Shown piece after piece: positions 17,193-25,607 of a stretch of DNA of 64,000 nucleotides. The stretch's first letter is position 1, and every line of letters begins with the position of its first letter. The stretch is from GWE2-51-13 sp942492825 (GTDB lineage: Bacteria; Bacillota_I; Bacilli_A; Erysipelotrichales; Erysipelotrichaceae): assembly GCA_942492825.1 (NCBI GenBank), contig OW818635.1, positions 434,001 through 498,000 on the forward strand, read 5' to 3'. The notes beneath the pieces were generated by a model, which saw only the letters and a program-made list of their open reading frames with translations, was not told the DNA's origin and did no database searches. The position numbers and the translations under genes are program-made.

Positions 17193-17838
17193 AACGGAGC
17201 TTCCTTTCGATGACCCTGCCAGCCAGACTCAATACTTTGACCAATACATAATACGTGATGCCGACCACCAATAAAGGTTCGAAGAAGTGGAAGGTCGTTC
17301 CGCTGATGATCGATTGACGACGCATCAGATCAGAAGCGCCGATCATCGAAACGACGGACGTTTCCTTGACCAAGGTAATGAATTCGTTCATGATCGCCGG
17401 CAAGACGTTCCGGATCGCCTGCGGGATGATGATGTGGATCGCGATGTCCAACTTACGTACGCCCAAAGCGATGGCCGCTTCGGATTGGCCTTTATCGATG
17501 GATTCGATGCCGGCTCGCAATACTTCGGAGAGGTAACTGGCGGAGTTGAGCGTAAATACGATGCCGGCCGACGTCATGATCGTCGGGACCCAGCCTGTGA
17601 TTTGCGGTAAACCCAAGTGGAAGAACATCAGCTGGAAAACCAGCGGTGTGCCGCGGAAGAAATCGACGATGGCGCGTACGACGATCCCGAAGAAATCTTT
17701 GCGACGACTGCTAAATCCGAAAAGCAAACCTAAAACGGATCCTCCGATCGCGGCCATGCCGGCGATTTGAAGTGTGACGTACGTGCCTCGAAGCAGCCAA
17801 GGCAGATATGGGAGAATGACATTGAAATCGATTTTCAT
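17185..17838 (-). CDS. Amino-acid ABC transporter permease
   Basis: Membrane subunit (217 residues) of the HisMQ/GlnP type with about five membrane segments. The EAA loop that contacts the ATPase is seen as GQSEAAIALGVRKLD near residue 120, following RAGIESIDK. AAGGAGG precedes the ATG, 12 bases after the T-box terminator U tract. It is the first gene of the T-box-controlled transporter operon. Confidence 0.94.
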   Translation of the reverse strand: MKIDFNVILPYLPWLLRGTYVTLQIAGMAAIGGSVLGLLFGFSSRRKDFFGIVVRAIVDFFRGTPLVFQLMFFHLGLPQITGWVPTIMTSAGIVFTLNSASYLSEVLRAGIESIDKGQSEAAIALGVRKLDIAIHIIIPQAIRNVLPAIMNEFITLVKETSVVSMIGASDLMRRQSIISGTTFHFFEPLLVVGITYYVLVKVLSLAGRVIERKLRYD

Positions 17839-17854
17839 AAGGCCTCCTTAAATT

Positions 17855-18079
17855 AAAAAATCCCTTCAAATAAATGAAAGGACGTGATTGACGCGGTACC
17901 ACCTAACTTCCGGGTTTCTCTCCCGGCAACTCGTTTCGTTAACGCCGACGACGGAACGCACTCACAATTTTCGCACGTTCAGCTCCCGGACACGTTCGAC
18001 GTTGCTTCAGACCGCTTTTCACCAAATCGCGGTTCTCTTTGCTGAAGCGTGACGTTTACTACTTCCGTTCACAGCTTAT
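17855..18079 (-). ncRNA. T-box riboswitch leader (specifier probably CGU, Arg)
   Basis: Minus-strand leader with all main T-box marks: the T-box core AGGTGGTACCGCG (plus 17892-17904), Stem I with GCTTCAG/CTGAAGC arms, an AAAGAGA bulge and GGTGAAA apical loop. A terminator follows, TCCTTTCA (17882-17875) with TGAAGGGA (17868-17861) and six T. In the specifier loop, AGTA faces GAA; the triplet after GAA is CGT (plus 17994-17992), which reads as an arginine codon. Uncharged tRNA would stabilise the antiterminator and switch on the ABC importer. The T-box call is secure; the codon reading is moderate. Confidence 0.93.
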
Positions 18080-18085
18080 GCGATG

Positions 18086-18113
18086 ATTATATCTTAGAAT
18101 TTCGAGAATGCAA
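18086..18113 (-). promoter_or_regulatory. Promoter of the T-box transporter operon
   Basis: Minus strand: -35 TTGCAT (18113-18108), 16-base spacer, -10 TATAAT (18091-18086). The predicted start gives a leader of about 240 bases before the permease. Confidence 0.85.
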
Positions 18114-18122
18114 GTGAAATGT

Positions 18123-19481
18123 TCAAATGTTTTCAGAAAACTTTTGTAAGGTCCGTAATCCCTTGGGGAATTTGTTTTTGATTTGTTGGCCGTCCCCTTT
18201 GCCTAAGGCGAAGATCTTGCCTTTATAACGCAATAATACATAGCCTTTAACAGTGTCATTGAAGAGGGTTTCGCCTTTTAGGAAACGTTGGGTTTCGCTT
18301 TCATCCAAATCAAGAAAAGTTCTAAAACATCTGTTTGCGATCTTAGAAGTCGCAAAGGCATGGTCGATTTCAATGCGCTGATTTATGACTTGTCCGATAT
18401 ATGCGCCAATTTGAGTGACGTTGAGTCCGGTAAGCAAAGGTAACGGGTTCGATGCGCCATAGATACGATCTCCGATCAGATAGGTCAGAATTGCAGGATC
18501 GAGATAGGTTTCAATGAAAGTTCTTACCAACGGTGCTTTGCTTGGCGTCGCAACGGATATGCGAGGTTTTTCCGCAGGTCCCGTTTTCCGCATACGACAG
18601 ATAAAGTGCCCTTCCCCGCCCTCCAATACCGTAACTCGTCGTGATTTACTATGTTCGGAGTTGTTTACAAACAATCCTTTGCGACCGATATCAAAGGGTA
18701 ACGATTCGATGACCATGTCCGGATGACGTAGTAAAAAAGACTCGATCTGTCCTTCATTCTCCTCTTTGGAAAAGGTACATGTCGAATAAACCATGATTCC
18801 GTCTTGTTTCAGACTTGAGTAAAGGTCATCAAGGATCCCTCGCTGCATCCGTACGCAATGATCGATATTGTTTTGCGAGAAGTAAGCGATACCTTTGGGA
18901 TCTTTACGGAACATGCCCATTCCGCTACACGGGGCGTCAATCAGGATTTTGTCGAAATATCCGGTCAGATTCATTCCGATCGTTTGCGTATCGTTTTGCG
19001 TCACGATGACGTTGTCATCCCCATATCGCTGAATATTGAACCGTAAGGTCAAGTTACGTTTGGCGTCGATTTCATTGGATACAAGCAATCCGTCACCATC
19101 CAACAGACTCAATATTTGTGTGCTTTTACCGCCCGGGGATGCGCACGCATCTAGGATTTTATCCCCTTTGGATACTGTCAATGCTTCCACCGCCAAACTG
19201 GCGGAAGGATCTTGCAGGTAGAAGCAACCGGCATGATGGAACGGATGATTGCCTAATGAAACCATCGATTCATCGATCGTATAAAGTAAACCAGGATAGG
19301 GTTCGATGCGTTTGGAATTGGGAAACTCGCTGCGCCAAGTTTGTTCATCGATCTTGGTCGGATTTAAGCGAGCGCAGCGAAAAAGCGGCGTTTCTTGCGC
19401 CGCTAACCATGTTTCATAATCATCGCCCATGACTTCCTTCATCAAGGCGAGATAAAGGACCGGATAGTTATCGAACGCCAT
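18123..19481 (-). CDS. RsmF/YebU-type rRNA cytosine-C5 methyltransferase
   Basis: RNA m5C methyltransferase of the NOL1/NOP2/Sun family (452 residues). The SAM site DACASPGGKSTQIL, the motif IV IDAPCSGMGMFRKDP and the catalytic motif VYSTCTFSKEENE are present with both cysteines. The C-terminal 150 residues resemble the PUA-like extension of RsmF, which methylates 16S rRNA near the decoding site. The ATG at 19481 sits inside the ribF end (14-base overlap); a GTG 33 bases further upstream is possible, but has no better ribosome site. It is the last gene of truB-ribF-rsmF. Confidence 0.9.
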   Translation of the reverse strand: MAFDNYPVLYLALMKEVMGDDYETWLAAQETPLFRCARLNPTKIDEQTWRSEFPNSKRIEPYPGLLYTIDESMVSLGNHPFHHAGCFYLQDPSASLAVEALTVSKGDKILDACASPGGKSTQILSLLDGDGLLVSNEIDAKRNLTLRFNIQRYGDDNVIVTQNDTQTIGMNLTGYFDKILIDAPCSGMGMFRKDPKGIAYFSQNNIDHCVRMQRGILDDLYSSLKQDGIMVYSTCTFSKEENEGQIESFLLRHPDMVIESLPFDIGRKGLFVNNSEHSKSRRVTVLEGGEGHFICRMRKTGPAEKPRISVATPSKAPLVRTFIETYLDPAILTYLIGDRIYGASNPLPLLTGLNVTQIGAYIGQVINQRIEIDHAFATSKIANRCFRTFLDLDESETQRFLKGETLFNDTVKGYVLLRYKGKIFALGKGDGQQIKNKFPKGLRTLQKFSENI

Positions 19482-20397
19482 GGAAATAAGCCCGACACGC
19501 GACTTCGTCTTCACGGATGGTCGCGATCAACTCCTCGACGCTGGAAAACTTGACTTCCGCCCGTAGGTATTGGTGAAATTCGTATTTGACCGGCATATCG
19601 TAGATCATACGGTCGAAGTCAAACAAGTTCGCCTCGATGCTGACGGTTTGTTCGTCGGTGACCGTCGGATTGTTGCCGACCGAAATCATGGCTTCATGCC
19701 ATGTCTCATCCACCAAGACACGTCCCGCATATACACCGGTACGAGGGATGCGATACTCGGAATCGACCGCGAGGTTGGCGGTCGGGAAGCCGATCTTACG
19801 ACCGATCCGCCGCCCTCCCACGACGATGCCGGAGATCGTATACGGACGGCCTAAGAGCCGATTGGCGGTTGCGATCTTCCCTTCATCAATGAGAAGTCCG
19901 ATCCGGGTCGTGCTGATTTTTTGACCTTCGTCGGTGATCGGAAGGATTTCGATGACATCGAAGCGACCGGCCGCTTCACTCTTAAGCGTTGCGACGGTTC
20001 CCTTCCCTTTGTCACCATAGGTAAAGTCAAATCCGCTGATCAAGGTACGCAGCGGCATGTCCGATAAGATTTTCGTGAATGCTTCGTGCGGCTGATGCGC
20101 AAGGTATTCGTCAAACGTAATCGCGATCCAATAGTCGATGCCTTTTTCTTGGGCGATGATCATGCGGTCTTGCATGGTGGTTAAGTGTTTCGGGTTTGCC
20201 ATTTTACGAAGCACGACCCAGGGATCGGGATCAAAGGTGATGACCGCGCTTTTGACGTTTTTCTTCTGCGCGTTGGCTAAGGTTGCGTCGACCAATCCCA
20301 TATGTCCGATATGAAACCCGTCGAAATATCCGATGCACGCCACAAACGGCTCGGTTAACGGGAAGGGTTGAGTAATGTTGTAATGAATGATTTCCAT
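19468..20397 (-). CDS. ribF: Bifunctional riboflavin kinase / FAD synthetase
   Basis: Makes FMN and then FAD from riboflavin. The 309 residues hold an N-terminal nucleotidyltransferase domain (ACIGYFDGFHIGHMGLV near residue 20; TTRIGLLIDEGKI) and a C-terminal flavokinase domain (GRKIGFPTANLA near residue 205). AGGAGG stands before the ATG and overlaps the truB stop region; truB-ribF adjacency is conserved in Bacillota. Confidence 0.96.
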   Translation of the reverse strand: MEIIHYNITQPFPLTEPFVACIGYFDGFHIGHMGLVDATLANAQKKNVKSAVITFDPDPWVVLRKMANPKHLTTMQDRMIIAQEKGIDYWIAITFDEYLAHQPHEAFTKILSDMPLRTLISGFDFTYGDKGKGTVATLKSEAAGRFDVIEILPITDEGQKISTTRIGLLIDEGKIATANRLLGRPYTISGIVVGGRRIGRKIGFPTANLAVDSEYRIPRTGVYAGRVLVDETWHEAMISVGNNPTVTDEQTVSIEANLFDFDRMIYDMPVKYEFHQYLRAEVKFSSVEELIATIREDEVACRAYFHGVR

Positions 20398-20406
20398 CGT
20401 TTCCTC

Positions 20407-21246
20407 CTACCAAAGACCGCGTACGTTGCGGTAAAGACCTTGTTCTGCTTTTTGGTATACCGCCAGCGCTTCGCCTTTATGCAAAATCAAGAGTTGATCA
20501 TCAGATCGATCAAGCAACAAAGGTTTTCCGTGAAAGATAAATGTCGGATCCTCGATCTCCACGCTCGGTAAGTGCGACAAGACGCTAGTTAAACTTCGCA
20601 AGTGAACGTTTTGCGGGGTGAGTCCTTCTAAATTCTGGCAGTCTTCAACTTGATAATCTTGTACTTTTGTGCGCGTCAAGGCGCTCATCGTGCCGACCGT
20701 TCCGAGTTTTTCAGCGATGTCTTCACACAAGGTTCGGATATAGGTTCCGCTCGAACAAACCACGCTGAATTCGATTTCTTCGTCAATCGATAAAAGTTGG
20801 ATCGATTCGATTTCGATCGGACGAGCTTCGCGTTTCACTTCGATGTTTTGACGCGCATATTCGTACAACCGTTTTCCGTCGACGCGGATGGCGCTGACCA
20901 TGGGTGGTAGTTGCATGCTTTTACCTAGCATTGACTTTAAAGCGATTTGGATCTCGTTCTCGGTTGGAAACGGGACATCGCGTGTCTCGATCGTTTCGCC
21001 CCAAATGTCGCCGGTATCGGTTTTGAGATTCAATTTGAGTTTCGCACGGTATTCTTTGCGATGGCTCACTAAAAAAGGCATCGCTTTGGTCGCTTTGCCA
21101 AGCAACACGACCAATACGCCTTCCGCCTGCGGATCCAACGTGCCGGTGTGACCGATCCGTTTTTCGTTGAGTTGTCGTCTTAATTTATTCACCACATCGA
21201 AGGAAGTCCATCCCTTCGGTTTATTGATCAGAACCACGCCGTCCAT
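20407..21246 (-). CDS. truB: tRNA pseudouridine-55 synthase
   Basis: Isomerises U55 of the tRNA T loop. The 279 residues show the family start MDGVVLINKPKGWTSFDVV, the catalytic-Asp motif RIGHTGTLDPQAEGVLVVLLG, and the late SSGTYIRTLCEDIAEKLG box. The ATG at 21246 is chosen from GGTGAT spacing and domain start. It follows its own promoter and is divergent from the TtcA-like gene; in Bacillus it directly follows rbfA, which is here 4.4 kb away. Confidence 0.96.
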   Translation of the reverse strand: MDGVVLINKPKGWTSFDVVNKLRRQLNEKRIGHTGTLDPQAEGVLVVLLGKATKAMPFLVSHRKEYRAKLKLNLKTDTGDIWGETIETRDVPFPTENEIQIALKSMLGKSMQLPPMVSAIRVDGKRLYEYARQNIEVKREARPIEIESIQLLSIDEEIEFSVVCSSGTYIRTLCEDIAEKLGTVGTMSALTRTKVQDYQVEDCQNLEGLTPQNVHLRSLTSVLSHLPSVEIEDPTFIFHGKPLLLDRSDDQLLILHKGEALAVYQKAEQGLYRNVRGLW

Positions 21247-21263
21247 GGTATCACCGCTTTTCC

Positions 21264-21292
21264 ATGCTATTATAACGCAACTATGGTAAAAT
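21264..21292 (+). promoter_or_regulatory. Putative promoter of the TtcA-like gene
   Basis: Extended -10 TGGTAAAAT with the hexamer at 21287-21292; the matching -35 (ATGCTA at 21264-21269) is poor. It is interleaved with the truB promoter, so the two directions may compete for polymerase. Confidence 0.45.
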
Positions 21293-21297
21293 TTGAA
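21269..21297 (-). promoter_or_regulatory. Promoter of truB-ribF-rsmF
   Basis: Minus strand: -35 TTCAAA (21297-21292), 17-base spacer, -10 TATAAT (21274-21269). It overlaps the divergent promoter for the gene at 21317. Confidence 0.65.
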
Positions 21298-21316
21298 ACA
21301 AAAGGCAGGAAACGGC

Positions 21317-22054
21317 ATGAAGAAAATCGTCTCCAACATCGGCTTGGCCGATTATCACTATGATTTGATTCAGGAAAACGACAAGATCGCGGTCGGGGTC
21401 AGTGGCGGTAAGGACTCTTGCCTTTTACTCTTGGCACTGGACGAGTATCGCAAGAAGTCCTTTAAGCACTTCGAAATCATTGGAATTCATCTTGAGATGG
21501 GGTTTGAAGGCATGGATTTCAGTCTACTAAACGAATATTTCCAATCCAAGAATATCCAACTCATTCATGTGCCGACGAAGATTTATGCGACGCTTCAAAA
21601 AGAAGCCAAGGAAGACGGCACGCTGAAATGTTCATTATGCTCGAAATTCAAGAAAGCGTTGGTCATCAAAGAAGCGAAACGATTGGGTTGTACCAAGGTC
21701 GCATTCGCGCACCATGCGGAAGATGCGCTTGAGACCTTGATGATGAATGCGATCCATGGCGGAAAGTTGGCGACGTTTCTACCGAAGATGCACTTAAGCG
21801 ATTCGGATATGACGTTTATTCGACCCTTGGTTTATGTCCATGAAGATGAAATCAAACATGAAGTTTCGATTCAGAAAATACCGTTTGTGCCTTCGACTTG
21901 TCCGATGGATGGATTTACGCAACGCAAGGAAAGCAAAGAATTATTGCTTGAAATCTACCGCAAATACCCGAGCGCACGTAAAAATCTGATCACTTCCCTG
22001 CACAATGAAAAACAAACACAGTTGTGGTTTCATGAAAATGTTTCTAAAAAATAA
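21317..22054 (+). CDS. TtcA-like PP-loop ATPase (tRNA thiolation type)
   Basis: A 245-residue adenine-nucleotide alpha-hydrolase of the TtcA/TilS superfamily, likely to adenylate and thiolate a tRNA base. The PP-loop GVSGGKDSCLLLLALD is near residue 35, the redox or cluster pair CSLC near residue 108, HHAEDALETLMMN near 140, and one further Cys in STCPMDG. Canonical TtcA has a second CxxC where only this single Cys is seen, so the exact target (C32 or another position) is uncertain. The ATG at 21317 has AGGA before it. It shares no terminator with the lysine riboswitch promoter that follows at 22064. Confidence 0.8.
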   Translation: MKKIVSNIGLADYHYDLIQENDKIAVGVSGGKDSCLLLLALDEYRKKSFKHFEIIGIHLEMGFEGMDFSLLNEYFQSKNIQLIHVPTKIYATLQKEAKEDGTLKCSLCSKFKKALVIKEAKRLGCTKVAFAHHAEDALETLMMNAIHGGKLATFLPKMHLSDSDMTFIRPLVYVHEDEIKHEVSIQKIPFVPSTCPMDGFTQRKESKELLLEIYRKYPSARKNLITSLHNEKQTQLWFHENVSKK

Positions 22055-22063
22055 ACAAAAGTG

Positions 22064-22092
22064 TTGACATTCGCCTCAATAATGAATAAACT
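22064..22092 (+). promoter_or_regulatory. Promoter of the lysine-riboswitch operon
   Basis: -35 TTGACA (22064-22069, perfect), 17-base spacer, -10 TAAACT (22087-22092). It begins 10 bases after the TtcA-like stop. Confidence 0.88.
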
Positions 22093-22112
22093 AACACCAA
22101 ACAAAAGAGTAT

Positions 22113-22317
22113 AGAGGTAGCGGTGCAAATGAGTACCTTGGGGAGCCGGCAGGCGTCGATCCAAGCGAAAGGTAATCACCGCCGAACGATATGACATGGC
22201 AATGTCGATCGTGGGGTTGCGCGAGAAAATCCGCAGCACTCCTCCAGAGATGGAGTGGCGCTATTACCGATCAAGTCCTGGACAAGACCGTGTATAGCAA
22301 CATGGTCTTTTGTTTTA
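22113..22317 (+). ncRNA. Lysine riboswitch with expression-platform terminator
   Basis: The aptamer spans about 22113-22268. Conserved lysine-riboswitch blocks occur in order: GCGGTGCAAATGAGTACC; GCGAAAGG followed by CACCGCCGAA; the GACAT/ATGTC hairpin; GTGGGGTTGCG with a GCG/CGC arm; CACTCC/GGAGTG; and CGCTATTACC closing P1 against GGTAGCG. Downstream, AAGACC (22284-22289) pairs with GGTCTT (22304-22309) and runs into TTTTGTTTT, a terminator. Lysine binding should favour termination, so the importer is made when lysine is scarce. The gap up to the ATG at 22344 holds only the ribosome site. Confidence 0.92.
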
Positions 22318-22343
22318 ATACCCATACCCAGGAGGTACATGAA

Positions 22344-23156
22344 ATGAGAAGAATGATGATTATCGCAGTCTTGGCGATGTTGGTTCTGAGCGGTTGCGCC
22401 GCTTCCAATAACGACCCGGATACCATTACGGTTGGATTGGAATGTAATTACGCCCCGTTTAACTGGACGCAGATCGAAAACAATGCTCCCGCAGTCGCCA
22501 TTGAAGGTGTCGAGGGCAGTTATTGCGACGGTTATGACATCGCGATCGCGCAAGCCATCGCGGAAGGTTTGGATAAGACGTTGGTCGTTAAAAAGATTAC
22601 ATGGGAAGGTCTGATTACCGCCCTAAAGGAAAGCGACATCGACATGATCGTCGCCGGGATGACCGATACCGCCGAACGTCGTTTGGAAGTCTCCTTCTCC
22701 GACCCGTACTATAACTCGGATCTCGTGTTGATCGTCCGGGCTGATTCCGAGTATACCGATGCGACGTCGTTGGCCGATTTCAATGGTGCGACGGTCATTG
22801 CGCAAAAGTCCACCTTCCATGACACGGTCGTCGATCAAATCGACGGTGTCGTTCATGGTACGCCGTTGGATTCCTTCCCGCTATTAGCCAATGCGGTTCA
22901 AATGGAAACAGCGGACGCGATGGTTTCCGAATTCCCGGTTGCCAAATCGATCGTCGCATCCAATCCGGATCTGAAGATCGTCCAATTCGCTGCCGGAAAT
23001 GGTTTTGAGACCGATCCGTTGGATACGACCGTATCCGTTGCCGTCCGCAAAGCGGATACCGCCTTACTTGCCCAAATCAACGAAATCTTATCCGGAATCG
23101 ACGCTGACACCCGTAATCAATGGATGGTCGATGCCGGGAATCGTCAACCGGAATAA
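22344..23156 (+). CDS. Substrate-binding lipoprotein of a lysine ABC importer
   Basis: A 270-residue extracellular solute-binding lipoprotein of the polar amino acid family. Lipobox LVLSGC places the lipidated Cys near residue 18. The fold motifs CDGYDIAIAQAIAEG, DMIVAGMTDTAERRLEVSFSD (diagnostic T-x-ER) and the ending NQWMVDAG are family-typical. The ATG at 22344 is preceded by GGAGG at 22331-22335; an ATG at 22339 is out of frame and closed by TGA. Lysine as ligand is inferred from the upstream riboswitch. Its stop TAA is followed at once by the permease ATG. Confidence 0.92.
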   Translation: MRRMMIIAVLAMLVLSGCAASNNDPDTITVGLECNYAPFNWTQIENNAPAVAIEGVEGSYCDGYDIAIAQAIAEGLDKTLVVKKITWEGLITALKESDIDMIVAGMTDTAERRLEVSFSDPYYNSDLVLIVRADSEYTDATSLADFNGATVIAQKSTFHDTVVDQIDGVVHGTPLDSFPLLANAVQMETADAMVSEFPVAKSIVASNPDLKIVQFAAGNGFETDPLDTTVSVAVRKADTALLAQINEILSGIDADTRNQWMVDAGNRQPE

Positions 23157-23954
23157 ATGTTTCAGAGTTTGATGTTATCGGCGCTCCCCTCGGGTTTATT
23201 CGGGGGAGCGTTGTATATTTTTCAAAAGTACGGTCCCCTATTTTGGGCAGGGGCCAAAACTACCTTACTGATCGCGCTTAGCGGGACCGTCATCGGTCTT
23301 TTGGTCGGTTTAGGGGTCGGAATTCTACGATCTTTACCCGAAAGTCGTCTGGATCGTCCGATGAAGAAATTTTCGATCAAACTGATCAAACTTCTCTCCG
23401 GGATCTACGTGGAAGTATTCCGTGGTACGCCGATGATCGTTCAAGCGATGTTTCTCTTCTATGCGCTACGGCCGATTTTCAATTGGACGGTACTTGTTGC
23501 GGGGATCTTCATTGTCTCGATCAATACCGGGGCATATATGGCCGAAATCATGCGCGCCGGGATCCAATCCTTGGACAAAGGTCAAAACGAAGCCGCACGT
23601 TCGATCGGCATGAGTAACTTTCAAACGATGGTCTTCATCATCCTGCCGCAAGCCATTCGTAACGCGTTTCCCGCGATCGGCAACGAATTCGTCGTCAATA
23701 TCAAAGACACTTCGGTACTTAACGTCATCGGGGTCACCGAAATGTATTTCCAAACCACTTCGGTCGCAGGTATTACATACAAAGTGAAGGAAACGTTCTT
23801 AGTGACGGCGATCTTGTATCTCTTCCTCACCTATACCACGACCATGATTCTGAAATACATCGAACGCAAAATGAATATGCCGGTTCATAGCGGACCGTCC
23901 AGCACATCTACCCCGATGTTGGTGACGGGCAATGTCCGTCAAGGAAAGGAGTAA
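23157..23954 (+). CDS. Permease of the lysine ABC importer
   Basis: Membrane subunit (265 residues) of the HisMQ class. About five segments are seen, with TLLIALSGTVIGLLVGLGVG and the VEVFRGTPMIVQAMFLFY signature, then the EAA loop GQNEAARSIGMSN. A C-terminal tail of about 25 polar residues after the last segment (HSGPSSTSTPM) is longer than usual. The ATG directly abuts the previous stop codon with no own Shine-Dalgarno, so translation depends on the upstream gene. Confidence 0.94.
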   Translation: MFQSLMLSALPSGLFGGALYIFQKYGPLFWAGAKTTLLIALSGTVIGLLVGLGVGILRSLPESRLDRPMKKFSIKLIKLLSGIYVEVFRGTPMIVQAMFLFYALRPIFNWTVLVAGIFIVSINTGAYMAEIMRAGIQSLDKGQNEAARSIGMSNFQTMVFIILPQAIRNAFPAIGNEFVVNIKDTSVLNVIGVTEMYFQTTSVAGITYKVKETFLVTAILYLFLTYTTTMILKYIERKMNMPVHSGPSSTSTPMLVTGNVRQGKE

Positions 23955-23957
23955 GCC

Positions 23958-24689
23958 ATGGCGATACTTGAAATCAATCATCTCTCAAAACGCTTCGGTT
24001 CCTTGGAAGTCTTGCGCGATATCTCCATGAACGTACAGGAAGGCGAAGTCGTTTCGATCATCGGTTCGTCCGGGAGCGGTAAGTCTACCCTGCTACGATG
24101 CATCAATCTGTTGGAAGTCTACGATCAAGGTACGATCCTTTTTGAAGGTATGGATATCAAAGCCAATATCAAAGAGATCGATGCATACCGTACGCATGTC
24201 GGCATGATATTCCAATCCTTTAACTTGTTTGGTCACATGACCGTGCTTAAGAACTGTACGATCGGACAGACCGAAGTCTTAAAACGTTCGAAGGAAGACG
24301 CGCAAAAACTCGCGATGGAGTACCTGACGAAAGTCGGTATGCAAGACTTTGCCAATCAACGGGTTACCCTACTGTCGGGCGGACAAAAGCAACGCGTCGC
24401 GATCGCCCGGGCTTTATGCATGGAACCACGAGTTTTATTATTTGACGAACCGACTTCCGCCTTGGATCCCGAAATGGTCGGTGAAGTCCTCCAAGTCATC
24501 AAGAATTTGGCCGAGGAAGGTCGGACGATGGTCATCGTCACCCATGAAATGGATTTCGCCCGAGACGTTTCGGACCGTGTCGTTTTCATGGATCAAGGTG
24601 TCATCGCCGAAGAAGGCGATCCTGCGATTCTTTTTAGTCAACCGAAAGTCCAACGTACCAAAGAATTCCTCTATCGCTATTTACGCTAA
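23958..24689 (+). CDS. ATP-binding protein of the lysine ABC importer
   Basis: ATPase subunit (243 residues). Walker A GSSGSGKSTLLRCIN near residue 37, Q-loop FQSFNLFGH, signature LLSGGQKQRVAIARAL, Walker B VLLFDEPTSALDPE and switch His VTHEMDFA are intact. AAAGGAG stands before the ATG. It is paralogous to the ATPase at 16470-17192, as are the neighbouring subunits, but the gene order is reversed (binding protein first here, last there). Confidence 0.95.
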   Translation: MAILEINHLSKRFGSLEVLRDISMNVQEGEVVSIIGSSGSGKSTLLRCINLLEVYDQGTILFEGMDIKANIKEIDAYRTHVGMIFQSFNLFGHMTVLKNCTIGQTEVLKRSKEDAQKLAMEYLTKVGMQDFANQRVTLLSGGQKQRVAIARALCMEPRVLLFDEPTSALDPEMVGEVLQVIKNLAEEGRTMVIVTHEMDFARDVSDRVVFMDQGVIAEEGDPAILFSQPKVQRTKEFLYRYLR

Positions 24690-24733
24690 GCATCGACGAT
24701 CAAGGTTTTCCCTTGGTTCACAGATGCTTTTTA
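24689..24733 (+). terminator. Terminator of the lysine importer operon
   Basis: Outer stem AGCATC (24689-24694) with GATGCT (24723-24728), inner stem CAAGG (24701-24705) with CCTTG (24712-24716), then TTTTTATT. It begins in the ATPase stop codon and overlaps the next promoter. Confidence 0.75.
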
Positions 24734-24745
24734 TTATGGTAGAAT
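24717..24745 (+). promoter_or_regulatory. Promoter of the radical SAM gene
   Basis: -35 TTCACA (24717-24722), 17-base spacer, -10 TAGAAT (24740-24745) preceded by TGG (extended). The -35 lies inside the 3' half of the upstream terminator. Confidence 0.65.
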
Positions 24746-24767
24746 GGGACACGATGCGGAGGAAACC

Positions 24768-25607
24768 ATGTTCAATCGAATCTATTTGGAAATCACCAAT
24801 TACTGTAATCTGAGCTGCTCCTTTTGTCCGCCGCATCGTCGAAATTCGATGCATGTGGGATTGGATGAGTTGAAACATCGAATTAAGGAAGCCTCAAAGC
24901 ATACGAAGAATCTCTATTTCCATGTCAAAGGTGAACCCCTTCTGAGTCCGCATTTCCATTCTGCGCTTGATCTGGCGCACGAAAAAAACGTACGGGTTCA
25001 TATCGTGACCAACGGTCTTCTGTTGGATCGGTATAGCGATTTGGTATTGAATCATCCGGCAGTCGAAACGATGAGTATCAGCCTACATAGCGCGACTCAG
25101 ATGGATACCATCGCGCGAAAACGCCATTTCGAAACGATCCGCTATCATCTGCGCAGTATCCAACCGCATCACCCGCATACGCGTCTGCGGATCTGGGATG
25201 GTTCGAGTGAAGATCATGCGTTCTCTCAAGCGTATCTGAATCGATTGCTTGACACAGACATCATCCTACCCCAACAAGCCAATGTCCGACTCTCGATTCG
25301 ACCCAACCTACATATACAAAGCGATCTACGGTTCGATTGGCCGGATCTTTCAAAGGGTGAACATTCTGTGACCGGTCGATGCAAGGCGGGCATGATGATG
25401 TTGGCGATCTTGGCCGACGGGACCGTTACACCCTGTTGCTTGGATGGCGAAGGACATATCGATCTTGGAAACATAAATGAGAATGATTTGGAAACTATCT
25501 TAAAATCCCAACGTTATATCGATTTTATCGAAGGGATGCACCGTCACCAACCCAGCGAAGCGTTATGTCGGGCATGTTCCTATAAAAATAGATTTGAGAA
25601 AAAATAA
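24768..25607 (+). CDS. Radical SAM/SPASM-domain protein, substrate unknown
   Basis: A 279-residue radical SAM enzyme. The cluster motif CNLSCSFC (CxxxCxxC) is near residue 13, and the SAM-binding GEPLL near 58 matches the GGEP position. A C-terminal SPASM-like region has CKAGMMMLAILADGTVTPCC, then CRACSYKNRFEKK, giving cysteines at about 203, 222, 223, 269 and 272 for an auxiliary Fe-S cluster. This layout resembles peptide-maturation or anaerobic sulfatase-maturing enzymes, but no small peptide substrate was seen beside it. GGAGG precedes the ATG. It stands alone between its own promoter and a bidirectional terminator. Confidence 0.87.
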   Translation: MFNRIYLEITNYCNLSCSFCPPHRRNSMHVGLDELKHRIKEASKHTKNLYFHVKGEPLLSPHFHSALDLAHEKNVRVHIVTNGLLLDRYSDLVLNHPAVETMSISLHSATQMDTIARKRHFETIRYHLRSIQPHHPHTRLRIWDGSSEDHAFSQAYLNRLLDTDIILPQQANVRLSIRPNLHIQSDLRFDWPDLSKGEHSVTGRCKAGMMMLAILADGTVTPCCLDGEGHIDLGNINENDLETILKSQRYIDFIEGMHRHQPSEALCRACSYKNRFEKK

